Positions 1-9,800 of a stretch of 30,827 bases of DNA are shown in pieces. How positions within the stretch are numbered: position 1 is the first letter of the stretch; each line of letters opens with the position of its first letter. Made by a program: the position numbers and the translations under genes. The notes under the pieces were generated by a model. That model searched no databases and was not told where the DNA came from. It saw only the letters and a list, made by a program, of their open reading frames with translations. This DNA comes from Isoetes engelmannii (lineage: Eukaryota; Streptophyta; Lycopodiopsida; Isoetales; Isoetaceae): contig JAANSK020298156.1 of assembly GCA_011763485.2 (NCBI GenBank), positions 1 through 30,827 of the forward strand, in the 5' to 3' direction.

Positions 1-430
1 ACTCAGTGGCTCAATGGTGCTTGAGCCATTGGGAAGGGGAATTTCCTGGGCTTATACGATGGGAGCATCGTATAGCGTCAGGGAGCGTCACAACCACATA
101 CCCTTACCATGGTTTTTCCGCACAAAGAACAACAGAAGCTAAAATATCAAGAATATCCTGCAAAGAAATGACAAATCTTGCTGGCCTTTATAAGCAAAAT
201 GAATAAGTCCTGATGCTGAGCAAAAATTGTACATTCTCTTGGTAATAGAATCAACAAGATACATTTCTCCACGTGCCCAAATATCAATATTTATTGCTCC
301 TGAACTACATAGAACATTCTCATCAACATCCTCTTCTATTCTTGTAAGGCAAACAATTCTTAAGCACCTCCACTCAAACTTGTCCAAGCTTGCTCTGTAA
401 AATAAACAGTAAGGGAAAATACAAAATCTT
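1..430. other. Intergenic, no gene seen
   Basis: I see no supported gene here. An 82-codon open frame on the minus strand (387 to 139) lies just downstream of the LINE reading direction, but it shows no domain that I recognise. It may be a decayed 3' extension of the adjacent LINE or chance. Confidence 0.4.
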
Positions 431-1640
431 TCCCATTTGCACGAAGCATCTTACCTCTGCCATGGTTCTCCAGGATTTTCACTGCCGATAGTTCCGGCGA
501 CCAAATTCATGGGATTCCTTGCCAAAATCAGAGGGAGAATAGAGCTCTGCCCTCGGGTTTTGGCAAAAAGCCAGATCAAATTAAATTTGAATATTGTTCT
601 TAAAGTTTGGCGCTCGACTTGAATTTTTTTGGCAAATCCCGCCTGAAGCTAGTTGCACAAATCTAAAGTTAGTCGTGAGCTGAAATACTACAAACTTTAT
701 AATGACTACATGCCTAATCTACCAAACAACCTGCCATAATCAGGTTTACCAGCTATGGGGAGAAAACCGGAGGGGGGGGGGAGCTTTTCGTGTGTTCGGA
801 ATTATGTTTGGAAGCAAATTTGGTCCCTGCTTGGAGGGCCCTTAGCTAATCCTAGCAAACCTTTAATATCAGGAAAATATGTCAAGCAGAAGCTTTGCAT
901 TTTGGAGATTATCATCTTATGCTATTAAGAATAAAAAAATATCATCTGCATACTGATTAATTATTTTATGAGAGCCATTCTCATACTCTTAGCCGTTCAA
1001 AGGGTTTATTTTGGGCTTGATCCATACATATACTTGCTCAAGGGTTTGTGACTTTGGTAGGTTCTTGAAAGATTTCGAAGGCATATACAAGGGGTTTTTG
1101 GCAACCCCTTGCATGAGGTACCCCTTATATGATAGGTAGACCCTTAATCACATCAACTCAGCAGCACTAGAGAACAATTGTGAGAGCACCTCTGCCACTA
1201 TTGTAAATAGCCAAAGGGCAATCTTGACGAACTCCTCTACCAATAGAAAATACTGCAGATGGCTCTCCCTGGAAGAGTATTGTAGATCTTGTAGAAGTAT
1301 GCAACTTCATCACATCTCTTGAAATTCTAAGGCCAATAAACACTTCTCTAAAAAACCCCAATCCATGCTGGCATATGCCTTGGCAAAGTCAAGTTTAAGA
1401 TATACAATGCGATGGGCCTTTAGCCTTGCCCAATAACATGCCTTCATATGCCACGACAACCTTATCAAGGATGCACCTTCCAGACAAGAATCTTCTCGGG
1501 TGGAAGATATCGACTCAGCAAGGACGACATAAAGCTTCTATGCCAGAGCTTTCACAAAAATCTTATACACCATAGATGGCAATGTTATAGGATGCCCATC
1601 CGAAATGGTCTTGAGTTCTTTACAATTTGGAATAAGGTAA
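430..1640 (-). pseudogene. LINE ORF2 3' half: reverse transcriptase core
   Basis: Read on the minus strand from 1640, the frame opens with LIPN followed by HPITLPSMVYKIFVKALA, the standard non-LTR reverse transcriptase box 'RPITLlnvvYKI.aK.La'. It continues in another frame with a degraded 'EGASLI...KLDFAKAYASMDWGFL' stretch, whose D corresponds to the first catalytic aspartate. At 1361-1167 there is the GVRQDCPLA box. The catalytic YADD box is still readable at 952-941 within QYADDIFLFL. Below 900 the similarity fades, but 'GFLPIAGKPDYGRLFGRLG' near 760-690 fits the usual segment after the core. Frameshifts and stops make it a pseudogene. Confidence 0.87.
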
Positions 1641-1663
1641 GATAAGATAAGATAAGAATATTT
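1637..1663 (-). repeat. Pentanucleotide tail of the nested element
   Basis: A run of AAGAT-type pentamers (plus strand) equals TTATC-type repeats on the minus strand. It sits at the 3' end of the ORF1-only element and marks its junction with the older LINE. Confidence 0.7.
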
Positions 1664-2940
1664 TAATGTCGCGCCACAAGGCAGCATCCAATTGGACATG
1701 CGACGGAATAGTACACAGGGGACCGAAGTCCTGAAACAATACATTACAGAAGGACCGAAGTCCCGGACCAACAAACATCAAGTTTTTATGCTCATATACA
1801 TGTTTACAATTTAATGTTATGCTATATGTGTCTATGAATACCCCAGCCATGGATCACGAGGCCACTGGTTACGAATGATCGCAGCCCCTCCCCTGTAAAC
1901 CGCCCATTTCCGTTGTGTTCTCGCTTTGTGCACTTTGCGAAGTTCCTCCCTTCGGCAACTCAGCTGGGTGAGCGTAAGGTCTTCCTGTACCGAGAAAGTG
2001 GTATTCCGAAGATGTCTTCCATGTTGGAGCACATGTAATATGTCCTGCCGCGCCCTAAAGCGGACCAAAATATGGCGTGGCCGGTCTGTCCGCTGGATCC
2101 CAACCCTGTATGCTGCCTCTATGCCTGGACATGGGATATGCATAGTGTCTCTGAAAAAGCGCTCTGCCTCCTCGACATTCGATTCACTGCTGGACTCGGG
2201 CAGGCCTACAATCCGCAAATGAAGAGCTCGGTCCTCCAGATTCTCACTCTCTCTGGACACCCTGTATGAGGAATATCTGAATGGGATGCTGGCATGGAAG
2301 TCTCTGTCGGCTCTGTCTGTGTAGCAATCCCCATGTAGGATGTCCCTGCTGAGTCTGTCTGTGTGGCAATCTCCGTGCATGATGGGGCTGCAGTCTGAGT
2401 GGCTGCGTCCACAACTTCTTTAACCAGAGGAGCCTGTGAATGCAATATAGAGGAATAGAGCTCCGTCAAATAGGCATACAAGGCAGCTCGATCGATGAGA
2501 GCTCGGTCACCTTCGAATTCAACCTGCTTCCAAAAACAACTGACAGCTTCCTGATTTGGCAATTGGGTCTCCAAATCTTGTACCTGGAATACCACCGCTT
2601 GTGTTGCAGTCCCAACTCCGTCCTGGCCTTGAGCCTGTTGCAGACCTGGCCCATTTCCGGGCCTGGTCTCTCTCCGCTCTAACCATAGGTACAGGAAAGC
2701 GCAAAAGAAAATCCGATTGAATAAAATCGGGACACAACTATTTGTTGGAAATACCTGAAGGGCCAAAACCTGTTTGATGCAGCGACGCAAGTCTGTGGGG
2801 TTTAACAAATCCGGGTGTTACAGAGGCTGGGCGTGAGTGTGGGGGCCTGGCCGATGCAGGCTGGGCGTGATGTTATGGCGAGGCGATGGAGAAGCGCCGC
2901 CTTCTGTTAGGCGATGTTAGACAATTGCTAAGTGCTCCGT
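1640..2940 (-). mobile_element. ORF1-only LINE derivative nested in the older LINE
   Basis: This minus-strand insertion splits the ORF2 of the older LINE. From its 5' side (about 2940) it has a short leader, an L1-type ORF1 (2808-1832), a non-coding 3' region of about 180 bases and a terminal run of TTATC-type pentamers (minus strand, 1663-1637). The tail directly abuts the LIPN codons of the host LINE. No endonuclease or reverse transcriptase is present in it. A tail of short tandem repeats is typical of some non-LTR retroelements. Exact ends are uncertain by tens of bases; a clear target-site duplication was not found. It may be a 3'-deleted full LINE or a true ORF1-only family. Confidence 0.7.
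1832..2808 (-). pseudogene. L1-type ORF1 protein (RNA-binding, Transposase_22-like), frameshifted
   Basis: Two overlapping minus-strand frames together give one ORF1-like protein. The first (2808 to about 2270) is a hydrophilic N-terminal part; near its end ATQT recurs in AATQTA, IATQTD and IATQTE. The second (about 2270-1832) opens with ESENLEDRALHLRIVGLPE and continues through a 'RVG...RPRHILVRF' stretch and 'SVQEDLT'. This matches the L1 ORF1 C-terminal pattern: lrI.GlPE, then HRvG...RPR.Iiv.F, then V.eDLt. Such proteins form trimers, bind the element RNA and act as chaperones in LINE mobilisation. The frame changes once, near 2250-2290. A strong match to known family motifs supports the call; function is lost or doubtful because of the frameshift. 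Confidence 0.82.
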
Positions 2941-2944
2941 GCAA

Positions 2945-4470
2945 GGGAAATGGTACCTGTATTAAGAATTTTGTCCAAACTTCAATATGTCCTTAATTCA
3001 AAAAATGCATTATATATATATCATCTTATATCATCTCCTATCCACTCCCAATATTCTTGATAAAATTCTACTGGAAAACCATGACTGGACATTTCCCTCT
3101 CTAATAGGTGAGCCGTTGCACCTAAGTCATCTCTAGTCATATTTGTCTTCAAAGTGAACGTTGCTCTGCTGAAACAATAGAACACACTTTAGTCAACACA
3201 ACGGATTGCATGTCCTCCTGAAAAGATAAGTACTTTCGAGTAAAGAATGTCGCAAAATGATTATGAAGGTGTTGCTTTAGCTGCACTGAGACATAGACAT
3301 CTGAGCCATCTGGGAGAATGAGAGAATTAACAAAAGTTGCCATCCTCCTCCTTTTAGCCGCTCTAAAAAAGAATTCTAAACACCTATCACCATACTTGAA
3401 CCATTGTAAACCAGCCTTCAACTTAGCTGCAATCACCTGCTCAACCTCAATACCCTTAACTTCTGTCAAGATCTGTTTCTTTCTAACTCCAGAAGAAGGA
3501 GCTTGAGCTTTACATATTTGTAACTCCTGATCATATAAGGTTGTCAACTGTCCTCTAGCCTCGAGTACTTGGCGATGACCCCATTCTTTGCAAAAGATTT
3601 GACCCTAGCCATGGCAGGGCTTCCCCTGATATCCCTCTGGATTGAGAGAATCCATGTGACCACACATTTTTACAACCTCTTTTAAACTCTTCATTCTTTA
3701 AATAACTGGTATTGAACTTGAAAAATGTTTCAGTAGGCCTCCTATTATTTGACAACAAAGAAGAAACCCATTGTGGGTTGTGATCTGAAACGGAGCTATC
3801 TAGTAGATTAATCCTGTGCAAAAAAAGTGCCAAACCAGTAGCAACAACATTATGATAGCCACGATCATGGCGAGCGTAGGCTCTATACCATAACTTGTCC
3901 AACCATTACACCACGTGTATGATTGGTCCCCATCAATTTTCGCCCATCCAGAATCCAACAAGAAGCATCACCATTGTTCCCTCTCAGAGCCTTGAATTAT
4001 TATTTGTGATCCCCTACCATATCTATCAGCTTCTGCTTCCACCATAATAAATTTACCAGCCATAAACCAAGCAATATTACTTCCAAGTCGAAGAACCTTA
4101 CTCCTCAAAGAAACCCATAAAGAACCCCTTTGGCTCTACCAATTATGAGCATAAACATTTACAATATTCCATTCTTTGATCCTTGTCCTACCATTTAACA
4201 ATAATCCAACGACCAAACTTATCATGGGTAAATGACTTTGACTAAAACCTGAAATAAATGGTGTGGGTAAATCATGGGGTTTTTGGATTTTATGCATGCA
4301 CTTGATTTAAAGTGCATTTCTTGATTTTCTAAGCATGTTATATCTAGGGCTATACTAGCATTGCAAATGGCCTGAATTTGAGATATAACTACTTTAATAG
4401 CATGCCTTGATATATTTAGTTGGACTGCGAGGAACTTGCATGCCATTCTGTTGTAGATTAATTCAAACAT
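2945..4470 (-). pseudogene. LINE ORF2 5' half: endonuclease and start of reverse transcriptase
   Basis: The minus-strand frames give an apurinic-endonuclease-like domain. Near 4440-4300 is a 'KFLAVQLN...ALDITCLENQE' stretch, matching the family start (fl.WNirG...cLqEt). Around 4170-4020 come WNIVNVYAHN and a degraded GDFN-type motif (AGKFIMVEAEADRYG). The SDHNP box that ends the endonuclease is near 3790. The linker at 3547-3149 carries W-F-K-Y-GDR-x-LEFFFRAAKRRR, the usual 'GDr.tkFF...K.R' motif. At 3090-2960 a frameshifted FPVEFYQEYWEW-like segment and an 'LNTGTISLA' segment mark the start of the reverse transcriptase. Stops and frame changes are frequent, so no intact protein is possible. 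Confidence 0.85.
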
Positions 4471-4586
4471 TACCTATTAATTCAAATTTTGAAATGTTTG
4501 CTATATTCCAAATATTTCAATTATTCCATTACCTATTAATTCAAATTTTGAAATGTTTGCTATATTCCAAATATTTCAATTATTCT
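4469..4586. repeat. 59-base tandem duplication
   Basis: Two almost identical 59-base units, 4469-4527 and 4528-4586, lie next to each other; they differ only at the last base or so. They flank the 5' end of the decayed LINE endonuclease. The high identity suggests a recent event. Confidence 0.95.
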
Positions 4587-4589
4587 AGT

Positions 4590-6800
4590 TTTCTTACAAA
4601 TTTGCAGGAGAACAAGGTGGACTAAGCTGTTATCCGTGACAAAAATAAAATTCATTGTGATACAAAACCAACGTCTCTTCTAGTTTAGAACCTTCTGCAA
4701 TAACTCTAATAGCGATATCCTGAACAATTATATGAATTTCCATGAATAGCTGCAACGTTAGAAAAACAAGGGTTTGCGAAATACACTGGCAATTACCTTA
4801 TCTGTAATTATTCCACATAGAAGGGCAGTAGAATTTATTATCAGAGCATTATCTGCTGTACTGGTAGCTATTTTTTTGCAGGCATGCCTATTACTGCTAA
4901 GGTTTTTCCCTCGAAAACACTTCGGGATGAGGTTTTTTTTTTAATTCTGACATTAATATGTTTGTTGTACTTTTTGATTGGGTCCTATAGGCCTAGTGGT
5001 CTCCTTGGACGATAAAAATTCATTCAATTCAATTCTAAGAGAAGAAATTGATTTGAGAAGTCTACCTTCATATTCATTCTTATGCATAGACAGGTGGTTG
5101 TGCTCAGGTGGATCGGTTTGTCCACTGGGGTTGTAGTCATGTCTTTGCATTATATCTTATCTTGTTATAATCATTTGATTGATGAATGAAAATTGTCGTC
5201 CTTCCGAGGGGGAAGGGGAGGGGGAAAGGTGGAAGGAAGCTATAATTGCAATGCCAAGAAGATTATGAGTTTCTATGGGAAGAAAATGTCAAGAAGAGAT
5301 TGTGTTCTGGGAAATTTTATTTGGATTTGTGATAGTCATCGTATGTGAATGAATCCATGGTGTTGTGGTGGTTGACTAATCCCCACAGGCTCGCATGTGC
5401 CCCAAGCATTGTCAATAATAGTTATTGGTAAATATGATGCTGTGTAAGTGCCTTATGCTATAAATCCGGTATAATGTGCTATTTCATTATTACGAGAAGT
5501 CGTTATGTCGATTGAATTCATTAATAGTCAAACATGACTTTAACCTGATTTACTTGTCCAAGAAGAATGACTATATTAAAGTGATTTATTATGAATATTA
5601 TACTAATCAATTGAGTAGGATGTAGTCTTCTTTGTTAAGGTGATTTATTATGAATATTATACTAATCAATTGAGTAGAATGTGGTCTTCTTTATTATACG
5701 TGTTTGACCTTTAGTTGGCATTCCTGGCATGATGTGATGGCACGAATGGATTCTGCAGGTCCGGGATGGCAAAAATGACATCAAAGTAAGACCTTAACTG
5801 GATTCTACCAGTTTTGGGGAGCCATTTGTGTAAGAATGAACATGTTGCACCCTCCAACCAAGAATGTTGGACTATTTTCCATTGCTCAACGTCAAGATAA
5901 GAACTTGACTTGATCTGTTCAGCAGGTAAATTGCTACCCCCTTACCTGTTAGTGCAACTTACTAACTCTTTTCCATTCTTGTTTATTCTTGAAAAGAATG
6001 AACGCCACATGGCATCATCCCATTGCTTCAAATGCAAGAAGAAAGCCCCATTTATCTTGAGATATACAGGACAGCACGTGCATGAATATGTTGCCACGTG
6101 GCATGATTTCACATGTTACACTACCGCAACGTAGTTTACTTAGCTTTTTTTTTTTTGGGCTCCCAGCGATGTTCACTTCCTTCAAAATATGGTCTTTTTG
6201 ACTCTAAAAATTTGATCTTGCACAACAAAGCTACCGTCCTGCTATAATGCTGACGCCAATCTGGTTTGTCGGGGTGTTTTCTCTGTTGATATGCCATCAA
6301 TCTGCAGCATACACTCGTCCTTCTGAAAGTAAGCTCCTCACCTGTTAAAATTTCAAATGTTCTTCGCGCACATGAATTACTACTTGAAAAGTATGGCAAA
6401 ATTTTCCAAAGAAGAAAGGAATGCATATTGACGTCGTGGTACTTCTATATATTATGGCCATGTTTCTTCCATAATTCCATAAGTGCAGGCTAAAAGGTTT
6501 GTACTAAGGCATCTCTGTTTATACTTAGGTGCCATGTGCAGTTAATTTTATCCATATCAACTCCCCATAAAACTAAATTACTAGATATATGGGGTGTATG
6601 ATGATTTAGTCATAATAACCAGATCATACTGTTGAAATATATGCAAAAATATTTGAGCAATTTACCTTTTGATTTCACTCGGAAGATTGAATTTAAAATT
6701 CTGAAAGTAGTGCACTGTCAGAGATATTTTAATCAAGCGGGCATTATGCATGTTGGTGCAGTCGCTCTTCTTAAAAGAAATTTCTTAATTTGGTGTACAG
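4590..6800. other. Intergenic region upstream of the receptor kinase gene
   Basis: No gene is supported. Short open frames (for example 5910-6134 plus and 6426-6136 minus) have no recognisable domain. A 59-base tandem duplication lies at 5582-5699. The promoter and first exon (signal peptide) of the receptor kinase gene should lie here or slightly further upstream, but I could not identify an exon ending in phase 1 with a convincing signal peptide. Confidence 0.5.
5582..5699. repeat. 59-base tandem duplication
   Basis: Units 5582-5640 and 5641-5699 are near copies that begin TGATTTATTATGAATATTAT. A few substitutions separate them. The unit length equals that of the duplication at 4469, but the sequences are unrelated. 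Confidence 0.93.
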
Positions 6801-9800
6801 TAACTGCTCTCAAAGGTCTTTTGAATGGTTGGAGCAGCATATTGAACACAAACTGGTCTGGAAATGATCCATGTGGATTATTTTGGAAAGGCGTTTCATG
6901 CACAAATGGAACGGTGACTGAGTTGTAGGTATCATGCACCTGTTAAAATGGTAATGTCTAGAAATGGCATGAATCTGTACACTCTTTTAATGGATGATTA
7001 CTTAAGCAGGACATTAAATAATATGGACATCTATGGAAAGCTGGGTTCAGCAATTGGAAACCTTACCAACTTGACACTGCTGTAAGTGTGAGCTTGTTGA
7101 GCAGGGCGCAATAATTCTGTAATGATTATACTGACTTACACCAACTATGCAGATCTTTGCAAAAGAATAATCTAGAAGGTCCAATACCACCAGAAATTGG
7201 AAATCTATCATCCCTTGTTACCTTGTGAGTATTCATAGATGCCGATAACTGTTCTAAAATAAAGCAAGCTTTTGTCAAAAATTAAGATGGAGCAAGCTTT
7301 TGCCAAAAATTAAGATGCTGCAAGCTTTAGCCAAATTTTGACGTTGCCTATGGTGTTGAGTTGACAGGAGATTGACTAGTAACAACTTCACAGGTGCAAT
7401 ACCACACAGCATAAATAACCTTCGAAAGCTTCAGGAGATGTGAGATCTTAACCTTTAAATTTTATTATTTGGGAACTATTACATATTTTTTTTATATGCT
7501 GATCATTTCGAACAGAACAAAATTAAATTTAGTTTGAACGGTTACAGGTCCCTGTCTTTTAATGCTCTTGAACGTGATCTGCCAAACATGTCGAGTCTAA
7601 GAAGTTTGCGGATTATGTAAGAAACCTTTCCTTGTCCTTGCTAATTGTGGTATTCTAATCTTAAGATGTGTCAAGTGCTTATATTCCAACAACCATATCT
7701 TTGCAAAAGCATCATGATCTAATAATACTTACACAACCAAAGGCTGCTGCTATTGCCATTATAAGTTCCACAAACAAGGACATCCAGTATCCACACATAG
7801 TCGTCATACAAGTTCTGTAGCACCAATACTGATGGGAAGTACCATGGCACACAAATAGTGATGGACTACCACCATCACGTTTGGAAAAAGTAAATGATGG
7901 CCCATCAGTAAAGACAATTGGAAGACCTTTGAACGCTTCCACTTTACCAAATTCTACTGAGTCAGAGAAGATACAAGCTATAAAATGTTTCTGCATAACT
8001 CAAGTTAAACTCCTTTCTTAAAGTAATTAGGGACTGACATTTGTTAATGTCACAACGTAAGCATACAGTTATATTCCGTCATTTGTAGGCCAGGAGGCAA
8101 AAGATTTTACAAACATGTTAATGATCATTTAGAAGGTCAATTTCAACTTTGAAAGAATAAAATGCAATGAATTTAAAAAGGAGACCATAATCACCATCCA
8201 AAGACCAAAGATCGTTTGACATCATAGTTTGTTTGTCTTATTTTACTTAGCCAGATGGCTGCCTCATATTCAAGAGACTGCAATACATATCCTTTTCCAC
8301 CTTGAAACTAATCTGTTGCAGTCAATAAGATATCTGACATGAATAGATTCTGGCATCCATGTGTCCTTCTTTCCTTCCAACATTTTTTTTTTTTTTGCCA
8401 TTGCAGAAACCTTGAAAGCAACCAACTTCAAGGAAGAGTGCCTTCAGAATTCGTTACTTTTAAGGCCCTCCGAATGTTGTAAGTTACATAGTAAACTCTG
8501 CCATCTCCATGACTCCAATGTGCTAATTTGCTTCTAATTTTATGTGTAGAAAGCTCTCAAACAACCAGTTTAATGGAGAAGTACCACAAAACATCAGCAA
8601 TCTCTCCGAATTGACAACATTGTAATTTCCTTTTCTTAGTATTTTGATCTCTTAGGGACTATATAAATTACTCCACCCGAACAACTAACTACAGAAGAGG
8701 TACGTTGACGTTTATACCATGCTTTTGTAATATCACCTATACCCTGATCATCTGGTTTCTTAACATCGCAACTCTCTGGGTTGTGGGATTGCTTTTCCCA
8801 ATGCCTGGCCAAACAGTTAAAATTGAAATTCGCAAATTTTCACCTTGTGGTTTCTAATAACCATCTTCCCATTTCAAACCTCCCCCATATTTAAGTACAA
8901 CATAAACTCGCCTAAGCCAACGAATATCTCAATGCATGATGTTTTGTAGATATTTGGATCACAATTTATTGAGCGGGTCGTTACCGGATCTCTCAGGACT
9001 GAACAATCTGCAATATTTGTGAGTTATGTGTTATTTATTCTTTTCCACATATGAGCCCTCATTGCTGATTTATCAATTTTATTTTTATCATCAGATGGTT
9101 GCAAAACAACCATTTAACTGGACCCCTTCCACCGGGGATTGGATCCCTTGCATCGCTTCAAAATCTGTAAGTTTGTTGATTAAATTCTCATTGAAATTTG
9201 TCCTGAAAATGTATCTGAAGAACATTTCTATCTCTAGTGGACTGGAAAACAATCACTTCAGTGGTACGATTCCTGCTAGTATCGGGCAGCTCAGCAGTAT
9301 TCCTTATCTGTCAGTATATATTCTTTCATCTATGATTTAAGTAAAACCTATCCTGAACTTGTGTTTATTTGTAGGTTTCTTCAAAATAATAATCTGACGG
9401 GACCTTTGCCAGACTTATCGAGCTTGATTAGTTTGCAGGGTTTGTAAGTGCAGCTTCGAGATTTTGCCATATGTACCGTAAAATGAGCCTGGAAGATATA
9501 TGTTTCATCACCTTATCAATGCAAAGTGCACATAAAAAACTTAATATGGCAACATAATGTGTACGGTTAGAGTCTTCTGAAATTTTAAAGTTCTGCCCCG
9601 TAATAGACATTCCACTCTATTGTAAGATATTCTTAAAAGGATCTGCAGATCAAGGAAAATAACTTAAAATTGGCCAGTCCATTTAGACTAGGCTTGGTTT
9701 GCAGACTTAGGCTTACTTTGCAGCATGATCAAGTGTGCATATGCTTCACTCATTTGGTTTTTTGGAGACAAAAGAGGAACTTGAGGGGCTCACCCAAGCT

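Larger units (their letters stand above)
430..4470 (-). mobile_element. Decayed L1-type LINE interrupted by a second element
   Basis: Read on the minus strand from about 4470 down to about 430, broken frames give the parts of an L1-type ORF2 in the correct order: endonuclease, linker, start of reverse transcriptase, then an interruption of about 1.3 kb (2940-1640), then the reverse transcriptase core and its C-terminal part. The two halves join sensibly: the upstream half ends in a GTISL-like motif and the downstream half starts with LIPN, as in the usual LINE sequence before the 'RPITL' box. Many stops and frameshifts show that it is dead. The 5' and 3' ends and target-site duplications are not resolved. 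It is an insertion that decayed after a younger element landed in it. Confidence 0.88.

Noticed and set aside
1538-1850. Separate minus-strand genes in overlapping frames
   Set aside because: They span the junction between the pentamer tail and the LINE reverse transcriptase; only the LINE part has support.
7712-7996. Minus-strand 94-codon gene inside the receptor kinase intron
   Set aside because: No recognisable domain and no promoter or partner exons; it probably arises by chance.
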